Assembly: GCA_017417055.1 (NCBI GenBank)
Contig: JAFPZX010000055.1
Coordinates: 1 to 56,236 of the forward strand
DNA: 56,236 nucleotides
From: Anaerolineaceae bacterium
GTDB taxonomy: Bacteria; Chloroflexota; Anaerolineae; Anaerolineales; Anaerolineaceae
Direction of reading: 5' to 3'
In this document: piece by piece, positions 36,616-44,404 of the stretch
Layout of the letters: each line of letters opens with the position of its first letter
Numbering within the stretch: the stretch's first letter is position 1
Notes under the pieces: model-generated
Told to the model about the DNA's origin: nothing
What the model saw: the letters and a program-made list of their open reading frames with translations, nothing else
Database searches by the model: none
Position numbers and translations under genes: made by a program

Positions 36616-37137
36616 ATGATAAGTCAGTCAAACTATATCTTTCATTATTCTTCACCGCTCGGACTTATGACACTTGCATCCAACGGAGATGCATTGACCG
36701 GTCTCTGGTTTGATGGACAGGAGCATTTCGGAATGGGACTGGGTGCGGAATGTATTGAGATGAATCTTTATGTTTTCGAACAAACCGCGTCCTGGCTGGA
36801 TGTTTATTTCAGCGGAAAAGCGCCTGGTTTTGTTCCCCCTTTGTATCTGTCCGCGTCCCATTTCCGCCGTTGTGTATGGGAGATCCTGCTTACGATCCCT
36901 TTCGGGAAGACGATGACATATGGGCAAATCGCGGCGATTGTGGCAGAGAAGAATGGTTTGTGCCGGATGTCCGCACAGGCTGTGGGCGGAGCGGTGGGAC
37001 ATAATCCTGTTTCCTTGATCATTCCCTGTCACCGGGTGATTGGAAGTGATGGCTCCCTGACAGGCTATGCCGGCGGATTGGAGCGGAAAAAATGGCTGCT
37101 GCGGATGGAAAATGCAGACGGGACGGTTCCGGCGTAA
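36616..37137 (+). CDS. ogt: Methylated-DNA--protein-cysteine methyltransferase
   Basis: The 173-aa protein repairs O6-methylguanine by moving the methyl group to its own cysteine. The acceptor is Cys138 in IPCHRVIG. The helix-turn-helix segment GKTMTYGQIAAIVA and the following SAQAVGGAVGHNP are typical. The C-terminal GYAGGLERKKWLL is family-specific. The N-terminal half (FHYSSPLGLMTLASNGDALTGLWF) is the usual RNaseH-like domain. Start: the ATG at 36616; an upstream TTG frame runs through repeat DNA and is rejected. The stop codon lies in the loop of a 9-bp hairpin (37120-37144), so the last residues DGTVPA are shaped by a class D-like repeat. It could be called Ogt or AdaB. Confidence 0.93.
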   Translation: MISQSNYIFHYSSPLGLMTLASNGDALTGLWFDGQEHFGMGLGAECIEMNLYVFEQTASWLDVYFSGKAPGFVPPLYLSASHFRRCVWEILLTIPFGKTMTYGQIAAIVAEKNGLCRMSAQAVGGAVGHNPVSLIIPCHRVIGSDGSLTGYAGGLERKKWLLRMENADGTVPA

Positions 37138-37144
37138 CCGTCCC
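37120..37144. repeat. GGGACGGTT hairpin spanning the ogt stop codon
   Basis: GGGACGGTT (37120-37128) and AACCGTCCC (37136-37144) pair perfectly with a 7-nt loop. The TAA stop is at 37135-37137. No T-run follows. Confidence 0.85.
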
Positions 37145-37258
37145 AAACACACTACGTCCGGGATATGCGGAAAAGTTTGGACGTCATTGATTTTCGTGTA
37201 AGTTTTGGGAGTAACATATAATTAGACCTGATTTTTGGAAAGGATTTAACGGACCGGA

Positions 37259-38158
37259 ATGGTCTGTTTGCGAATGGACGAATATATTATTGCTACTTCA
37301 TCCACCTGTGATCTTCCCCGCACCTGGCTGGATGAACACCATGTACCTTTTATTTCGTATCAGTTTACGATCAATGATCAGCCGGCGGTGGATGACTGCA
37401 GGGAAGAATCCCGCGCCGCAATCTACGCGGGAATGCGGAACGGCGACATCCTCAAGACCTCTCAGATCAATGAACCTGCTTATGAGGAATTCTTCCGCGG
37501 ACTGCTGGAAAGCGGGAAAAATGTGCTTTTCCTGGATATGTCCGAAAAGATGTCGGTATCCTATGAAAACTGCCATGCCGCTGCAAAGGCTTTGAAGACG
37601 GACTTTCCGAATCAGGAGCTTTATGTGATGGACACACGCTGCATTTCCGGCGGATTGGGTCTGCTGGTGATGCACTGCGTTTCCCTGATGGAACAGGGAA
37701 AATCTTTCACGGAAGTGATCGATTGGGGTGAAGAGAATAAATTGAAAATTGCTCATCGCTTTACGGTTGATGACCTGAATTATCTCAAGCGCGGCGGACG
37801 TGTGTCCAATGCAAGCGCCCTTGTCGGTACCATGCTGAACATCAAACCGGTTCTGTATGTCCCGAACATTGGTACGCTGGATGTCGTGAAAAAGTGCATC
37901 GGGCGGAAAAAAGCGCTGAACGCGATCCGTGACAGCGTGCTGAACGATCTGAGCATGGTGGAAACCGCTGGACGGGATATGCTGATCCTGCATGCGGACT
38001 GCCTTGCGGATGCGGAGTTTATTCGTGACGCAGTTCGGAGCAATTATCCGGATATGGGTGAGATCCAAATCTCTTCATTGGGTGTGGTGATCGGTGCGCA
38101 CACCGGTCCCGGCCTGCTGACGTGCTTTTACCTTTGCAATGAACGCATTGCGGGATGA
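37259..38158 (+). CDS. DegV-family fatty-acid-binding protein (FakB-like)
   Basis: The protein has up to 299 aa. DegV proteins bind a fatty acid and, in Gram-positive bacteria, hand it to the kinase FakA. Signatures: an early SSTCDLP, a middle MSEKMSVSYEN, RFTVDDLNYLKRGGRVSNAS, NIKPVLYV and the C-terminal GAHTGPG. All sit at normal places, so the protein is complete. The first ATG is at 37259; the family's N-terminus fits better with the ATG at 37274 (MDEYIIATSS), and neither has a strong ribosome binding site. A TATAAT at 37217-37222 is a likely -10. No fakA gene is in the window. Heptad repeats begin three bases after the stop and build the terminator. Confidence 0.9.
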   Translation: MVCLRMDEYIIATSSTCDLPRTWLDEHHVPFISYQFTINDQPAVDDCREESRAAIYAGMRNGDILKTSQINEPAYEEFFRGLLESGKNVLFLDMSEKMSVSYENCHAAAKALKTDFPNQELYVMDTRCISGGLGLLVMHCVSLMEQGKSFTEVIDWGEENKLKIAHRFTVDDLNYLKRGGRVSNASALVGTMLNIKPVLYVPNIGTLDVVKKCIGRKKALNAIRDSVLNDLSMVETAGRDMLILHADCLADAEFIRDAVRSNYPDMGEIQISSLGVVIGAHTGPGLLTCFYLCNERIAG

Positions 38159-38160
38159 AG

Positions 38161-38195
38161 AGAAATCAGAAATAAGAAATAAGAAATAAGAAGAC
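38161..38195. repeat. Class A period-7 array abutting the degV stop codon
   Basis: Five in-phase units: AGAAATC, AGAAATA three times and AGAAGAC. The last units form the 5' arm of the terminator below. Confidence 0.88.
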
Positions 38196-38227
38196 TGGTT
38201 CGTGGATTCGAAGCAGTCTTCTTATTT
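38184..38227. terminator. Terminator made from heptad repeats, degV
   Basis: A 14-bp perfect stem (38184-38197 with 38214-38227) with a 16-nt loop. The 3' arm ends in TATTT, so it is T-rich in both directions. Confidence 0.8.
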
Positions 38228-38409
38228 CAGCAGCCAGTGGTCAGTAGCCAGTGGTCAGTAGTCAGCGGGCAGTTGTCAGTGGACAGTGGACAGTAGTTAG
38301 TGGACAGTGGCCAGTGGTCAGAAGTCAGTGGTCAGCAGCCACCAGTCACCAGTCTCTAACTACCAACTACCAACTACTAACTACTAACTACTAACTACTA
38401 ACTACTTTC
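38228..38409. repeat. Longest class A period-7 array (26 units in phase)
   Basis: It runs without a phase break from 38228. About sixteen units are of the CAGTGGT type (CAGTAGC, CAGTGGA, CAGTTGT, TAGTGGA and so on), then two CACCAGT, then TACCAAC and TACTAAC units, and finally TACTTTC. The second block is roughly complementary to the first. The last unit covers the stop codon (complement 38402-38404) of the acyltransferase gene. Confidence 0.95.
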
Positions 38410-39496
38410 TATTGCCTATTACCTTATAAAACCCTTTCAGCAAGAAGGATGTCGCAAGCGACAGTGCCAGGGTGATCGCCAGTGCGATGAGGGCATTGCG
38501 GGACCCGTAGATGAGCTTCACGAAGGGCGTAAAGTAAAAGCAGTAAAAACTGTGTGTCAGCCAGATGTTTTCACTGTGATCGCCGAGGAATCTGAAAACC
38601 CGGTAAATCAGTGTCGTAATGGAGCAAAAGCCCAGGCATATCGTGATATAAAACGGTGTAGTGAGAAAGTCCCAATACTCAAACCCATTGAATGTGCGCA
38701 GGCAGATAAAGCAAAGCGATCCAAGCAGAAAGGTAAAGATCCTCACCAGCGGATGCATTGACTGAACAGACTGTTTCCCGCGGTCCAGGAGCTCATATTT
38801 CGCCCAGACGATCCCGGTGAAAAACGCGGTGATCCCGGTCTGCTTGAAGAACATGTTATAGACAAATCCTTCTCTGATATTCTTGAAAGGTTCCGTATAG
38901 ATAAACATCGGGACGGCGCGGAACACGAAGAAGTTGATCAGGAAAATCACCGCGAAATCAATATACTTGTTTTTCGTCTTGATCACGTGAACGTAAAAAC
39001 ATCCCAAAACGCAGCAGATGATGAACCCCATGACGAACCACCATTCCCCGTTGTATTTTTCTGTGTCGATAGCGAGAAAGTTCACGATACATTCATTGAT
39101 GTGGAAGGTACGGTAGCTGCCGGAAAAATAATTGATCTCCTCCTGGTTTCGGAAAAAGAGAAAGGCAATTGGGATAAAAATGATGAATACTTTCCAGTAT
39201 TCGAAGTACAGTTTCTTTATCTTTTTTGCGAGCGAAAGCCTGCCCGCGGCATATTGCTTGTACAGGCCATACCCTGCCAGAAACGCGAAGAGAGGCACGC
39301 AGATTTTGCCGAACCGCCCCAGAACCAGGAACCAGGTGGGACCGTTCAGCGTGAGCCCTTCAAACGGCTTGATCAGCTTGTATTCCTCAAGAAACGGCGT
39401 CCTGTCGGAGGGATTCCACAGGTGATGCATGAGCATGAAAAGGATAGCCAGCCCTTTGATCACTTTGGTGTCATCTTTGTTGAATGTTGTTTCCAA
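38402..39496 (-). CDS. Membrane acyltransferase, acyltransferase-3 family
   Basis: The 364-aa protein has about ten membrane segments. The family motif comes early: KGLAILFMLMHHLW, with the conserved His pair, then PLFAFLAGYGLYKQY. Acyltransferase-3 proteins (OafA/NodX/WecH) move acetyl or other acyl groups onto sugars of the cell surface; the acceptor here is unknown. The reading frame needs a TTG start at 39496, preceded by AAAGGAA at fair spacing; the first ATG would be inside the catalytic motif. This makes TTG initiation likely. It is monocistronic. Its stop codon sits inside the last unit of a long period-7 array, so the lysine before the stop may be repeat-encoded. Confidence 0.88.
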   Translation of the reverse strand: METTFNKDDTKVIKGLAILFMLMHHLWNPSDRTPFLEEYKLIKPFEGLTLNGPTWFLVLGRFGKICVPLFAFLAGYGLYKQYAAGRLSLAKKIKKLYFEYWKVFIIFIPIAFLFFRNQEEINYFSGSYRTFHINECIVNFLAIDTEKYNGEWWFVMGFIICCVLGCFYVHVIKTKNKYIDFAVIFLINFFVFRAVPMFIYTEPFKNIREGFVYNMFFKQTGITAFFTGIVWAKYELLDRGKQSVQSMHPLVRIFTFLLGSLCFICLRTFNGFEYWDFLTTPFYITICLGFCSITTLIYRVFRFLGDHSENIWLTHSFYCFYFTPFVKLIYGSRNALIALAITLALSLATSFLLKGFYKVIGNRK

Positions 39497-39528
39497 TATT
39501 AATTATTCCTTTATTAGCTGTTCATACC

Positions 39529-39595
39529 GGAGCACATGGGGACTGGCACCTTATGCGGCGCAGCTTGCGGAAGCGTGCTTGTCCCCATGTACGGC
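39529..39595. repeat. Class B palindromic element, copy 3
   Basis: GGAGCACATGGGGACTGGCA at the left, GCTTGTCCCCATGTACGGCGC at the right, with a TTATGCGGCGCAGCTTGCGGAAG centre. It stands in the divergent acyltransferase/aroQ gap. Confidence 0.82.
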
Positions 39596-39612
39596 GCTCA
39601 GGCAATGAATTG

Positions 39613-39711
39613 TTAGGAAAACACTGATTAATTGAGGAGCTGGGACGGTTCTCCCGAGGAATGAGGGGAACTGTCCTCCCGCCTTCACCGGAATTAATCA
39701 GCAGTTCCTTA
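39613..39711. repeat. Class D element, full-length copy
   Basis: Outer arms TTAGGAAAACACTGATTAATT and AATTAATCAGCAGTTCCTTA are inverted; inner arms GGGACGGTTCTCCC and GGGGAACTGTCCTCCC likewise. Reverse-oriented relative to 27238-27335. Confidence 0.85.
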
Positions 39712-39825
39712 GCTTTTTTTATATTTTACCGCATGATTTTATAATTCCGTATGCAGCTTTCACTATACCCATTATTGCATAATAACAGATTGGCAATTAA
39801 ATTGCATTAATCAAAAAAAGCTGAA

Positions 39826-39854
39826 GAGTCAATGCAGCCTGTTTTCGTTGACTC
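39826..39854. repeat. Half of a class E element
   Basis: GAGTCAATGCAGCCTGTTTTC followed by GTTGACTC, equal to one arm of the copies at 27906 and 33868. The second arm is missing. Confidence 0.75.
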
Positions 39855-39868
39855 AGACAGAATTATTT

Positions 39869-39917
39869 CCGTGAAGGCGTGGGGACAGTTCTTCAATTCG
39901 CGCAAAACCGTCCCCGA
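39869..39917. repeat. Class D inner hairpin before aroQ
   Basis: GTGGGGACAGTTCTTC and GCGCAAAACCGTCCCCG pair imperfectly. It ends 13 bases before the aroQ ribosome binding site. Confidence 0.65.
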
Positions 39918-39941
39918 ATGAAAAAGCGGAGAGGAAATGAG

Positions 39942-40397
39942 ATGAAAATATTAGTGCTCAACGGACCGAATATGAATCTGCTCGGTTTGCGGGAACCGGA
40001 GCTTTACGGAAAGCAAACCTATTCCGACCTTGTCCGGGTGATGCAAAACAGAGCGGATGAGCTGGGTGTGGAGATATCCTTTCTGCAGTCCAATCATGAA
40101 GGCGCCTTGGTGGACGCGATTCAGGCAGCTTATCCGGAAACCGATGGGATCATCATCAATCCGGCTGGATATACCTTTACATCTGTGGCGATTCTTGACG
40201 CACTCGCCTCTGTGGCGATTCCCACGGTGGAAGTCCATATGACTGATTTGGGCACGAGGGATGATTTCCGTCAAAGGTCCTATATCCGGGAAGTCTGCAT
40301 CACCAATTGCATGGGCAAAGGGTTTGACTCTTATCTGGAGGCTCTGGATATCATACGAAAGCACACCGAGGTCTGCCATGATGATGTCGTGAAATAA
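39942..40397 (+). CDS. aroQ: 3-dehydroquinate dehydratase, type II, with repeat-encoded C-terminus
   Basis: The 151-aa enzyme of the shikimate pathway removes water from 3-dehydroquinate. Type II motifs are clear: ILVLNGPNMNLLG, the active-site Arg and Tyr in LREPELYGKQTY, QSNHEGALVDAIQ, IINPAGYTFTSVA, and the catalytic His in VEVHMTD. Type II enzymes form dodecamers. Start: ATG at 39942 after GAGAGGAAAT; the upstream extension is repeat DNA. Codons 140-151 (from 40359) and the stop lie inside a class C repeat nearly identical to the one at 41532, so KHTEVCHDDVVK is probably not ancestral. No other aro genes adjoin it. Confidence 0.93.
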   Translation: MKILVLNGPNMNLLGLREPELYGKQTYSDLVRVMQNRADELGVEISFLQSNHEGALVDAIQAAYPETDGIIINPAGYTFTSVAILDALASVAIPTVEVHMTDLGTRDDFRQRSYIREVCITNCMGKGFDSYLEALDIIRKHTEVCHDDVVK

Positions 40398-40416
40398 ACA
40401 TAGCAGGACTGCACTC
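40359..40416. repeat. Class C element fused into the aroQ 3' end
   Basis: It begins AAGCACACCGAGGTCTGCC and ends AGCAGGACTGCACTC. It has the same length as the copy at 41532-41589, and both ends match almost base for base; the middle differs at about a dozen positions. The aroQ stop is at 40395-40397. Confidence 0.85.
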
Positions 40417-40473
40417 TGTGTGCGGTGACGGGACTGATTCCAGAGACTATTCTTTCGTAACAGGTGGTAATTT

Positions 40474-41532
40474 ATGTCAAATGAAAACAACCGGAAAATT
40501 ACATATTTCATTCTGATCCTTGTCTTTTGTCTTTTTCTGCTTTCCGCAGTAAATGCCGCCTGGGGAGAAAACCCGCCCTCAACCCCTGCTCCCAAAGAGA
40601 CTCAGACAGAAAAAGCGCTGAAACTTGCGATCTCCACGCCCGGGAAAGTTCTTTTGACCGGTGATTTTTCAACGGGTGATACGATCAAACTGTACCTTCG
40701 CGAATACAAATCCGCAGAGAAAACCATAACCGATAAGTTGCTTTCTGAGACAAAGGCGGGCAAGGATGGGTCAGCATCTCTTTCTTATAATATCTATTCC
40801 CCTGCCTTGTCAGAAGAAAAAATCAAACCGGATTTTACATATAAAGGCGGAGATGTCACACTCACCGCGCTTTACGCGGTCATTGGAGGGAAAGATTCCA
40901 ATTCCCGCAGCAATCTCGTTTATATCAGCGGATTTCTGGATACAGGCGTCGTCAGCCAGTATTGGTGCACATACGGCGCATCGACCGCCTGCGGTGCGGC
41001 TGCCGGTGCGATCGTTTTGCAGCAGGTCGATCCGGTTTACGGGAATGATATGTACAACCGCGTCAACACCATGCGGAATTACTGCATGGATGGCGATGAC
41101 TACTGCACCGGTTACCCGATGTACGAAGACACCGGGGAACAGGTCGCCAACACGGTCAATCGATACATCAGCGAGGAAATGACCTCCGGCATGTCTCTTA
41201 TCAATCACCGGAAACCCGGAAAGTCCACGGAAGAAACGCTGATCGAATTGCTGACCACCGGCCGCTCGGCTGTGATCGAAGTCTGTTATCTGCGGGGATT
41301 CGTGATGGAGGATTATTGGGGATATTCCCACTTTATTACCATCAACGGTTTCTTTCTGGAAGGGAACGGCTACTGGTTCCGTTATTCGGATCCGGTCACG
41401 GTTTCCTATGCCTCAGTCAGTTCTGATATGATCGAAAAAAGCAATAAAAATGTGTCGTACATCTACCTGCCGGGATACACCTACGACCGCTATATTGCTG
41501 CCTTTGCTGATCCCTTGTTTTCAATAGAATAA
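40474..41532 (+). CDS. Secreted or anchored C39-like cysteine peptidase
   Basis: The 352-aa protein has an N-terminal hydrophobic segment (about 9-30), then a short Pro-rich stretch and a beta-rich domain to about residue 150. The C-terminal half looks like a peptidase C39-like family 2 domain: Cys173 in TACGAAAGAIVL, His286 in YSHFITINGF and Asp306 in RYSDPV would form the triad. YYMD- and Tyr-rich segments lie between. Family members cleave peptides or, in ABC exporters, double-glycine leaders; this one has no exporter part, so a role in cell-wall or extracellular peptide processing is more likely. AGGTGGT precedes the ATG. A class C repeat begins at the last base of its stop codon. Confidence 0.8.
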   Translation: MSNENNRKITYFILILVFCLFLLSAVNAAWGENPPSTPAPKETQTEKALKLAISTPGKVLLTGDFSTGDTIKLYLREYKSAEKTITDKLLSETKAGKDGSASLSYNIYSPALSEEKIKPDFTYKGGDVTLTALYAVIGGKDSNSRSNLVYISGFLDTGVVSQYWCTYGASTACGAAAGAIVLQQVDPVYGNDMYNRVNTMRNYCMDGDDYCTGYPMYEDTGEQVANTVNRYISEEMTSGMSLINHRKPGKSTEETLIELLTTGRSAVIEVCYLRGFVMEDYWGYSHFITINGFFLEGNGYWFRYSDPVTVSYASVSSDMIEKSNKNVSYIYLPGYTYDRYIAAFADPLFSIE

Positions 41533-41589
41533 AGCACTCCGAGGTCTGCCCTGCTGTTGTCGCGTAGCCGACACAGCAGGACTGCACTC
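41532..41589. repeat. Class C element abutting a stop codon, copy 5
   Basis: AAGCACTCCGAGGTCTGCC ... AGCAGGACTGCACTC. Its first base is the last base of the peptidase stop codon (41530-41532). Confidence 0.88.
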
Positions 41590-41631
41590 AATGTTACGAA
41601 CATCTCATCAGGGAATGAGCGGCGCACCACA

Positions 41632-41689
41632 CAGTGCAGTCTTTTTGTGCCGGCTTCGCGGCAACAAAAAGGCAGACCTGACGTGCTTC
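41632..41689. repeat. Class C element (long-stem type) abutting a stop codon, copy 6
   Basis: CAGTGCAGTCTTTTTGTGCCG then GCGGCAACAAAAAGGC and AGACCTGACGTGC. It reaches the stop codon (complement 41688-41690) of the unknown minus-strand gene. Together with 41532-41589 it fills the gap between two convergent genes. Confidence 0.88.
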
Positions 41690-43106
41690 AGGTGCTGTCA
41701 ATAACATTCAGTACTCTTCGATAAGATGTGGATAATCTTGGAAGGAATGCCAAAAAATCCGGGTCTGCTGCATTTGTCCTCAATCGGGAAAGATAATCAG
41801 GAAATCTCCGCGCGTCAGCAAGTATCGATTTTTCTCCTTCGGTCAAATCATCTTCTGATGGAATGTCTGGGACTGCTTCACCATGCGCCGTTCTATGTAC
41901 AGCGGTTGCTTTCTCTTCCGGCTCATGCTCCGGTTGAGCGGGAACTGTTTTCGGATTTTCCGATTTCATGATATCGTTGACTGGCTTCTTGATCTCACTG
42001 TTTTTTTTCTGAATCTCTTCTTCTTTTTCTGAAACCTTGACTTCGGGTTCCGCTTTTTCTTTTCCGTCCGGCTGTATTTTCTGTAGCGTTTCCTCGTTTT
42101 CAGACTGTACTGCTTCGGGAAGGCCGGATTGATTCCCGCTACTCGAAGCTATTTCATTCGCTTCGGTCTGTTCTTTTTCGCTTGACTGACTTTTTTGGAG
42201 CGTATCCTGCTTTTCAGACTTTTCAGTTTCAGAGGAACCAGGTTCATTTCCACTCATCAGAGCTTTGTTATTCTCACGTTCTTTTGAACCGTTGACGGCG
42301 GCTGCGCCTTCCTTTTTGTTATCGGCAGCGTTCATCGCGCGGGAAGATTTCTTCGCGGCAGAATCATGATGGTCAAAAGAAGTGAAAGCGCGGATCACAT
42401 TATAGGCGCCTGCATCTGCAAAAGACCCCGGTTCCCGCAGAGCGGAAACGCCCTGCGCTGATTCTGCGGAAGCCGGCATCAAACCGGCAGCTCCCGGCTG
42501 TTCATTCAGCGAACCCGCTGCGTTCGTTCCTTCCATTGATACTGTTTCCCTGTCATTCTCCGGCAGCCCACTGTCTGAACCATGCGTCCCGACAACAGCA
42601 GCCGGTTTTTCCAGCTTTTCCTTCGTCTTGTACAGACGCATCAGCGTATTGCACCACCCCAACTGGTTGAGCAGCAGCCGTTCACTGATTTCCGGTTTGG
42701 ATTTTGCCGTCTGGATCACACCCAGGTAACTCTTACGGAAATGGTAAGAGCTCAGGCTGATCAAATCTCCGATGGACATCGGTGCGGAACTCAGATCCTC
42801 CCCGCGTCCATGCATCGTGACCAGTCCGCGCGCCATTGTCGCCGTCCCGTTCATGATCATCCTGCTGAGCGTCACAAAATGTTTGCTGAAATAATCTGCC
42901 TTTTTCGCCTCATCGATCCAAACCACCATCGCCGAATAGGTCATGTTCATGGTGCCTGCCGGATCAACATCCTGTGATGCATAGGGATCCACGATGTTGG
43001 AAGGCAAAGGAGAATAAGAAAGAACTTCACGATCGATCGCGCTCACAACACCTGCGTAAAGATTCGTCAGCGTATCCTGATACATTGTACTGATCATAGA
43101 TGACAT
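41688..43106 (-). CDS. Unknown 472-aa protein with a long disordered middle
   Basis: I do not recognise this family. Residues about 1-165 look like a folded, mostly helical domain with no signal peptide (SSMISTMYQDTLTNLYAG ... QLGWCNTLMRLYK). Residues about 170-250 are Gly/Ala/Ser-rich. Residues about 255-410 are strongly polar, with repeated Glu-Lys, Ser-Glu and Gln runs and near-duplicated segments such as EKEQTEANEIASSSGNQSGLPEAVQ, so almost surely disordered. A short C-terminal folded tail has DLTEGEKSILADARRFPDYL. It might be a cytoplasmic adaptor or surface-structure factor, but this is not shown. AGGAGGG before the ATG and a strong promoter (43180-43207) show it is really expressed. 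A class C repeat abuts the stop. Confidence 0.75.
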   Translation of the reverse strand: MSSMISTMYQDTLTNLYAGVVSAIDREVLSYSPLPSNIVDPYASQDVDPAGTMNMTYSAMVVWIDEAKKADYFSKHFVTLSRMIMNGTATMARGLVTMHGRGEDLSSAPMSIGDLISLSSYHFRKSYLGVIQTAKSKPEISERLLLNQLGWCNTLMRLYKTKEKLEKPAAVVGTHGSDSGLPENDRETVSMEGTNAAGSLNEQPGAAGLMPASAESAQGVSALREPGSFADAGAYNVIRAFTSFDHHDSAAKKSSRAMNAADNKKEGAAAVNGSKERENNKALMSGNEPGSSETEKSEKQDTLQKSQSSEKEQTEANEIASSSGNQSGLPEAVQSENEETLQKIQPDGKEKAEPEVKVSEKEEEIQKKNSEIKKPVNDIMKSENPKTVPAQPEHEPEEKATAVHRTAHGEAVPDIPSEDDLTEGEKSILADARRFPDYLSRLRTNAADPDFLAFLPRLSTSYRRVLNVIDST

Positions 43107-43179
43107 AGCCCTTTCCCTCCTTTCGCTTTCCGGGTTTTTATTCGATAAATATGTGTGTAAGAACTTTATCTTAGAAAAT

Positions 43180-43207
43180 ATTTTATATAAAATTCTACAA
43201 CTGTCAA
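43180..43207 (-). promoter_or_regulatory. Strong promoter of the unknown 472-aa protein
   Basis: Perfect TTGACA (complement 43202-43207), 16-bp spacer, TAAAAT (complement 43180-43185). The transcript would have a 5' leader of about 65 nt. Confidence 0.8.
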
Positions 43208-43266
43208 GGGTAGAACATATAAATTCCAGAAAATAGTGACAAATGTCATATCAAGGGGTAAGGGAC

Positions 43267-43294
43267 AAAAAAGGACGGATCAGAAGATCCGTCC
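43267..43294 (-). terminator. Terminator of the PD-(D/E)XK protein gene
   Basis: On the minus strand, GGACGGATC and GATCCGTCC (43273-43281 with 43286-43294) pair around a 4-nt loop, followed by six T. It is 40 bp after the stop codon. Confidence 0.9.
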
Positions 43295-43334
43295 CATGTC
43301 TAAACCAACGATGTTGGAAAGATTGAGAGGCTCC

Positions 43335-44189
43335 TTACAAACGGGCTGCGTAACGGATCTGATCTGATGCCGGAATGCCCATGCTTTCCATTGCGGTATT
43401 TGCATCCCAACCATATTTTTTCATGAGATTTTTTACCACTGCAATTAGAGTAGTATCAATTGCTTTCTGATTTTCTTCCTCAATAATATCTTTCATAAAT
43501 TCCCTCAAACCATCACTCATAGCCGGATTCCTCCTTCTAACATTTTCAAAAGCTTCACGATTTGCAGGAACACTTACAGATAGTAAAGCATCCGCATTTC
43601 TCCTGTCCGATAGATCAATAAATTTGTTTGTAAGAAAAAGAAAATTTTCAATATCTTCTTCTTTTGCATTTTCAGTCAGTAAACGAAGCGTCGTGTGATG
43701 TTTTTTATCTAAACGACTTGTCAGAACAAATTGAGTCGGGATCCCGACGATACCGCTGATGTGATAAATGCCCGGATAAATTTCCCGGATGGCACCGCCT
43801 TCTGCATCAATACTTTTGAATAACCCTTCCGGCAGGACATCCCTCACCAGCGTAACGGTCAGTTCTGAAAAGGGAACCTCATCTACATGTTTTCCGAGCC
43901 CTTTGTAAAGATAAGCATAACCAACTGTTTTGATATAATCATCAATCGTCAGACTGTCCCGCGGGGATTTGAACTCGAAGATATTATACTGACGGAATAT
44001 CGCCCCGATTTGATTAGCGATGACGGCATCCTTTTTCTTCTTGATGATGAGGAGATCCATCTTCAGCGGTTCTTTGCTGAGCTGATGCTCACCATCAAAA
44101 ACAAGCTCGTCTTTATAGTCTATAAATTCGAGTTCCATTGCGCCCAGAAAACCCGGATGCCAATGATCCCGCTCAATTTTTCCCGCCAT
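43335..44189 (-). CDS. PD-(D/E)XK-nuclease-like protein (Rpn/transposase-associated type)
   Basis: The 284-aa protein is widespread in anaerobic Firmicutes and Chloroflexi under vague names. The N-terminal half has the PD-(D/E)XK arrangement: Asp in KMDLLIIKK and Glu-Lys in NIFEFKSPRDSL, then DDYIKTVGYAYLYKG. The C-terminal third is helical with a charged EEENQKA stretch and an EAM-like end. Related proteins (Rpn, PDDEXK transposase-like) cut DNA or are remnants of such enzymes, so a nuclease role is inferred from fold only. No signal peptide. The start at 44189 has a GGAG at long spacing. It is monocistronic with a good terminator. Confidence 0.75.
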   Translation of the reverse strand: MAGKIERDHWHPGFLGAMELEFIDYKDELVFDGEHQLSKEPLKMDLLIIKKKKDAVIANQIGAIFRQYNIFEFKSPRDSLTIDDYIKTVGYAYLYKGLGKHVDEVPFSELTVTLVRDVLPEGLFKSIDAEGGAIREIYPGIYHISGIVGIPTQFVLTSRLDKKHHTTLRLLTENAKEEDIENFLFLTNKFIDLSDRRNADALLSVSVPANREAFENVRRRNPAMSDGLREFMKDIIEEENQKAIDTTLIAVVKNLMKKYGWDANTAMESMGIPASDQIRYAARL

Positions 44190-44404
44190 TTCGCTTCACG
44201 ATCTCCTATACATAGAATACCACATTTGAATGTGAAAATCAAGCCTGTTTTTTGCAAATAATTTTTGGTTTTTCACTATAGTATTGTCCCGGTAAGAACT
44301 TGAAAAATCAGAAGAATTGGTGTAGACTTTTAATATCTGATATAAATGGATGCATTTTTACTAAGCGAGAATATGGTTTTACGAATAAATTTTGGAGGTA
44401 AAAA

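Noticed and set aside
38228-38409. Possible CRISPR array
   Set aside because: The repeat is 7 bp with no unique spacers, and there are no cas genes. The same holds for all the heptad arrays.
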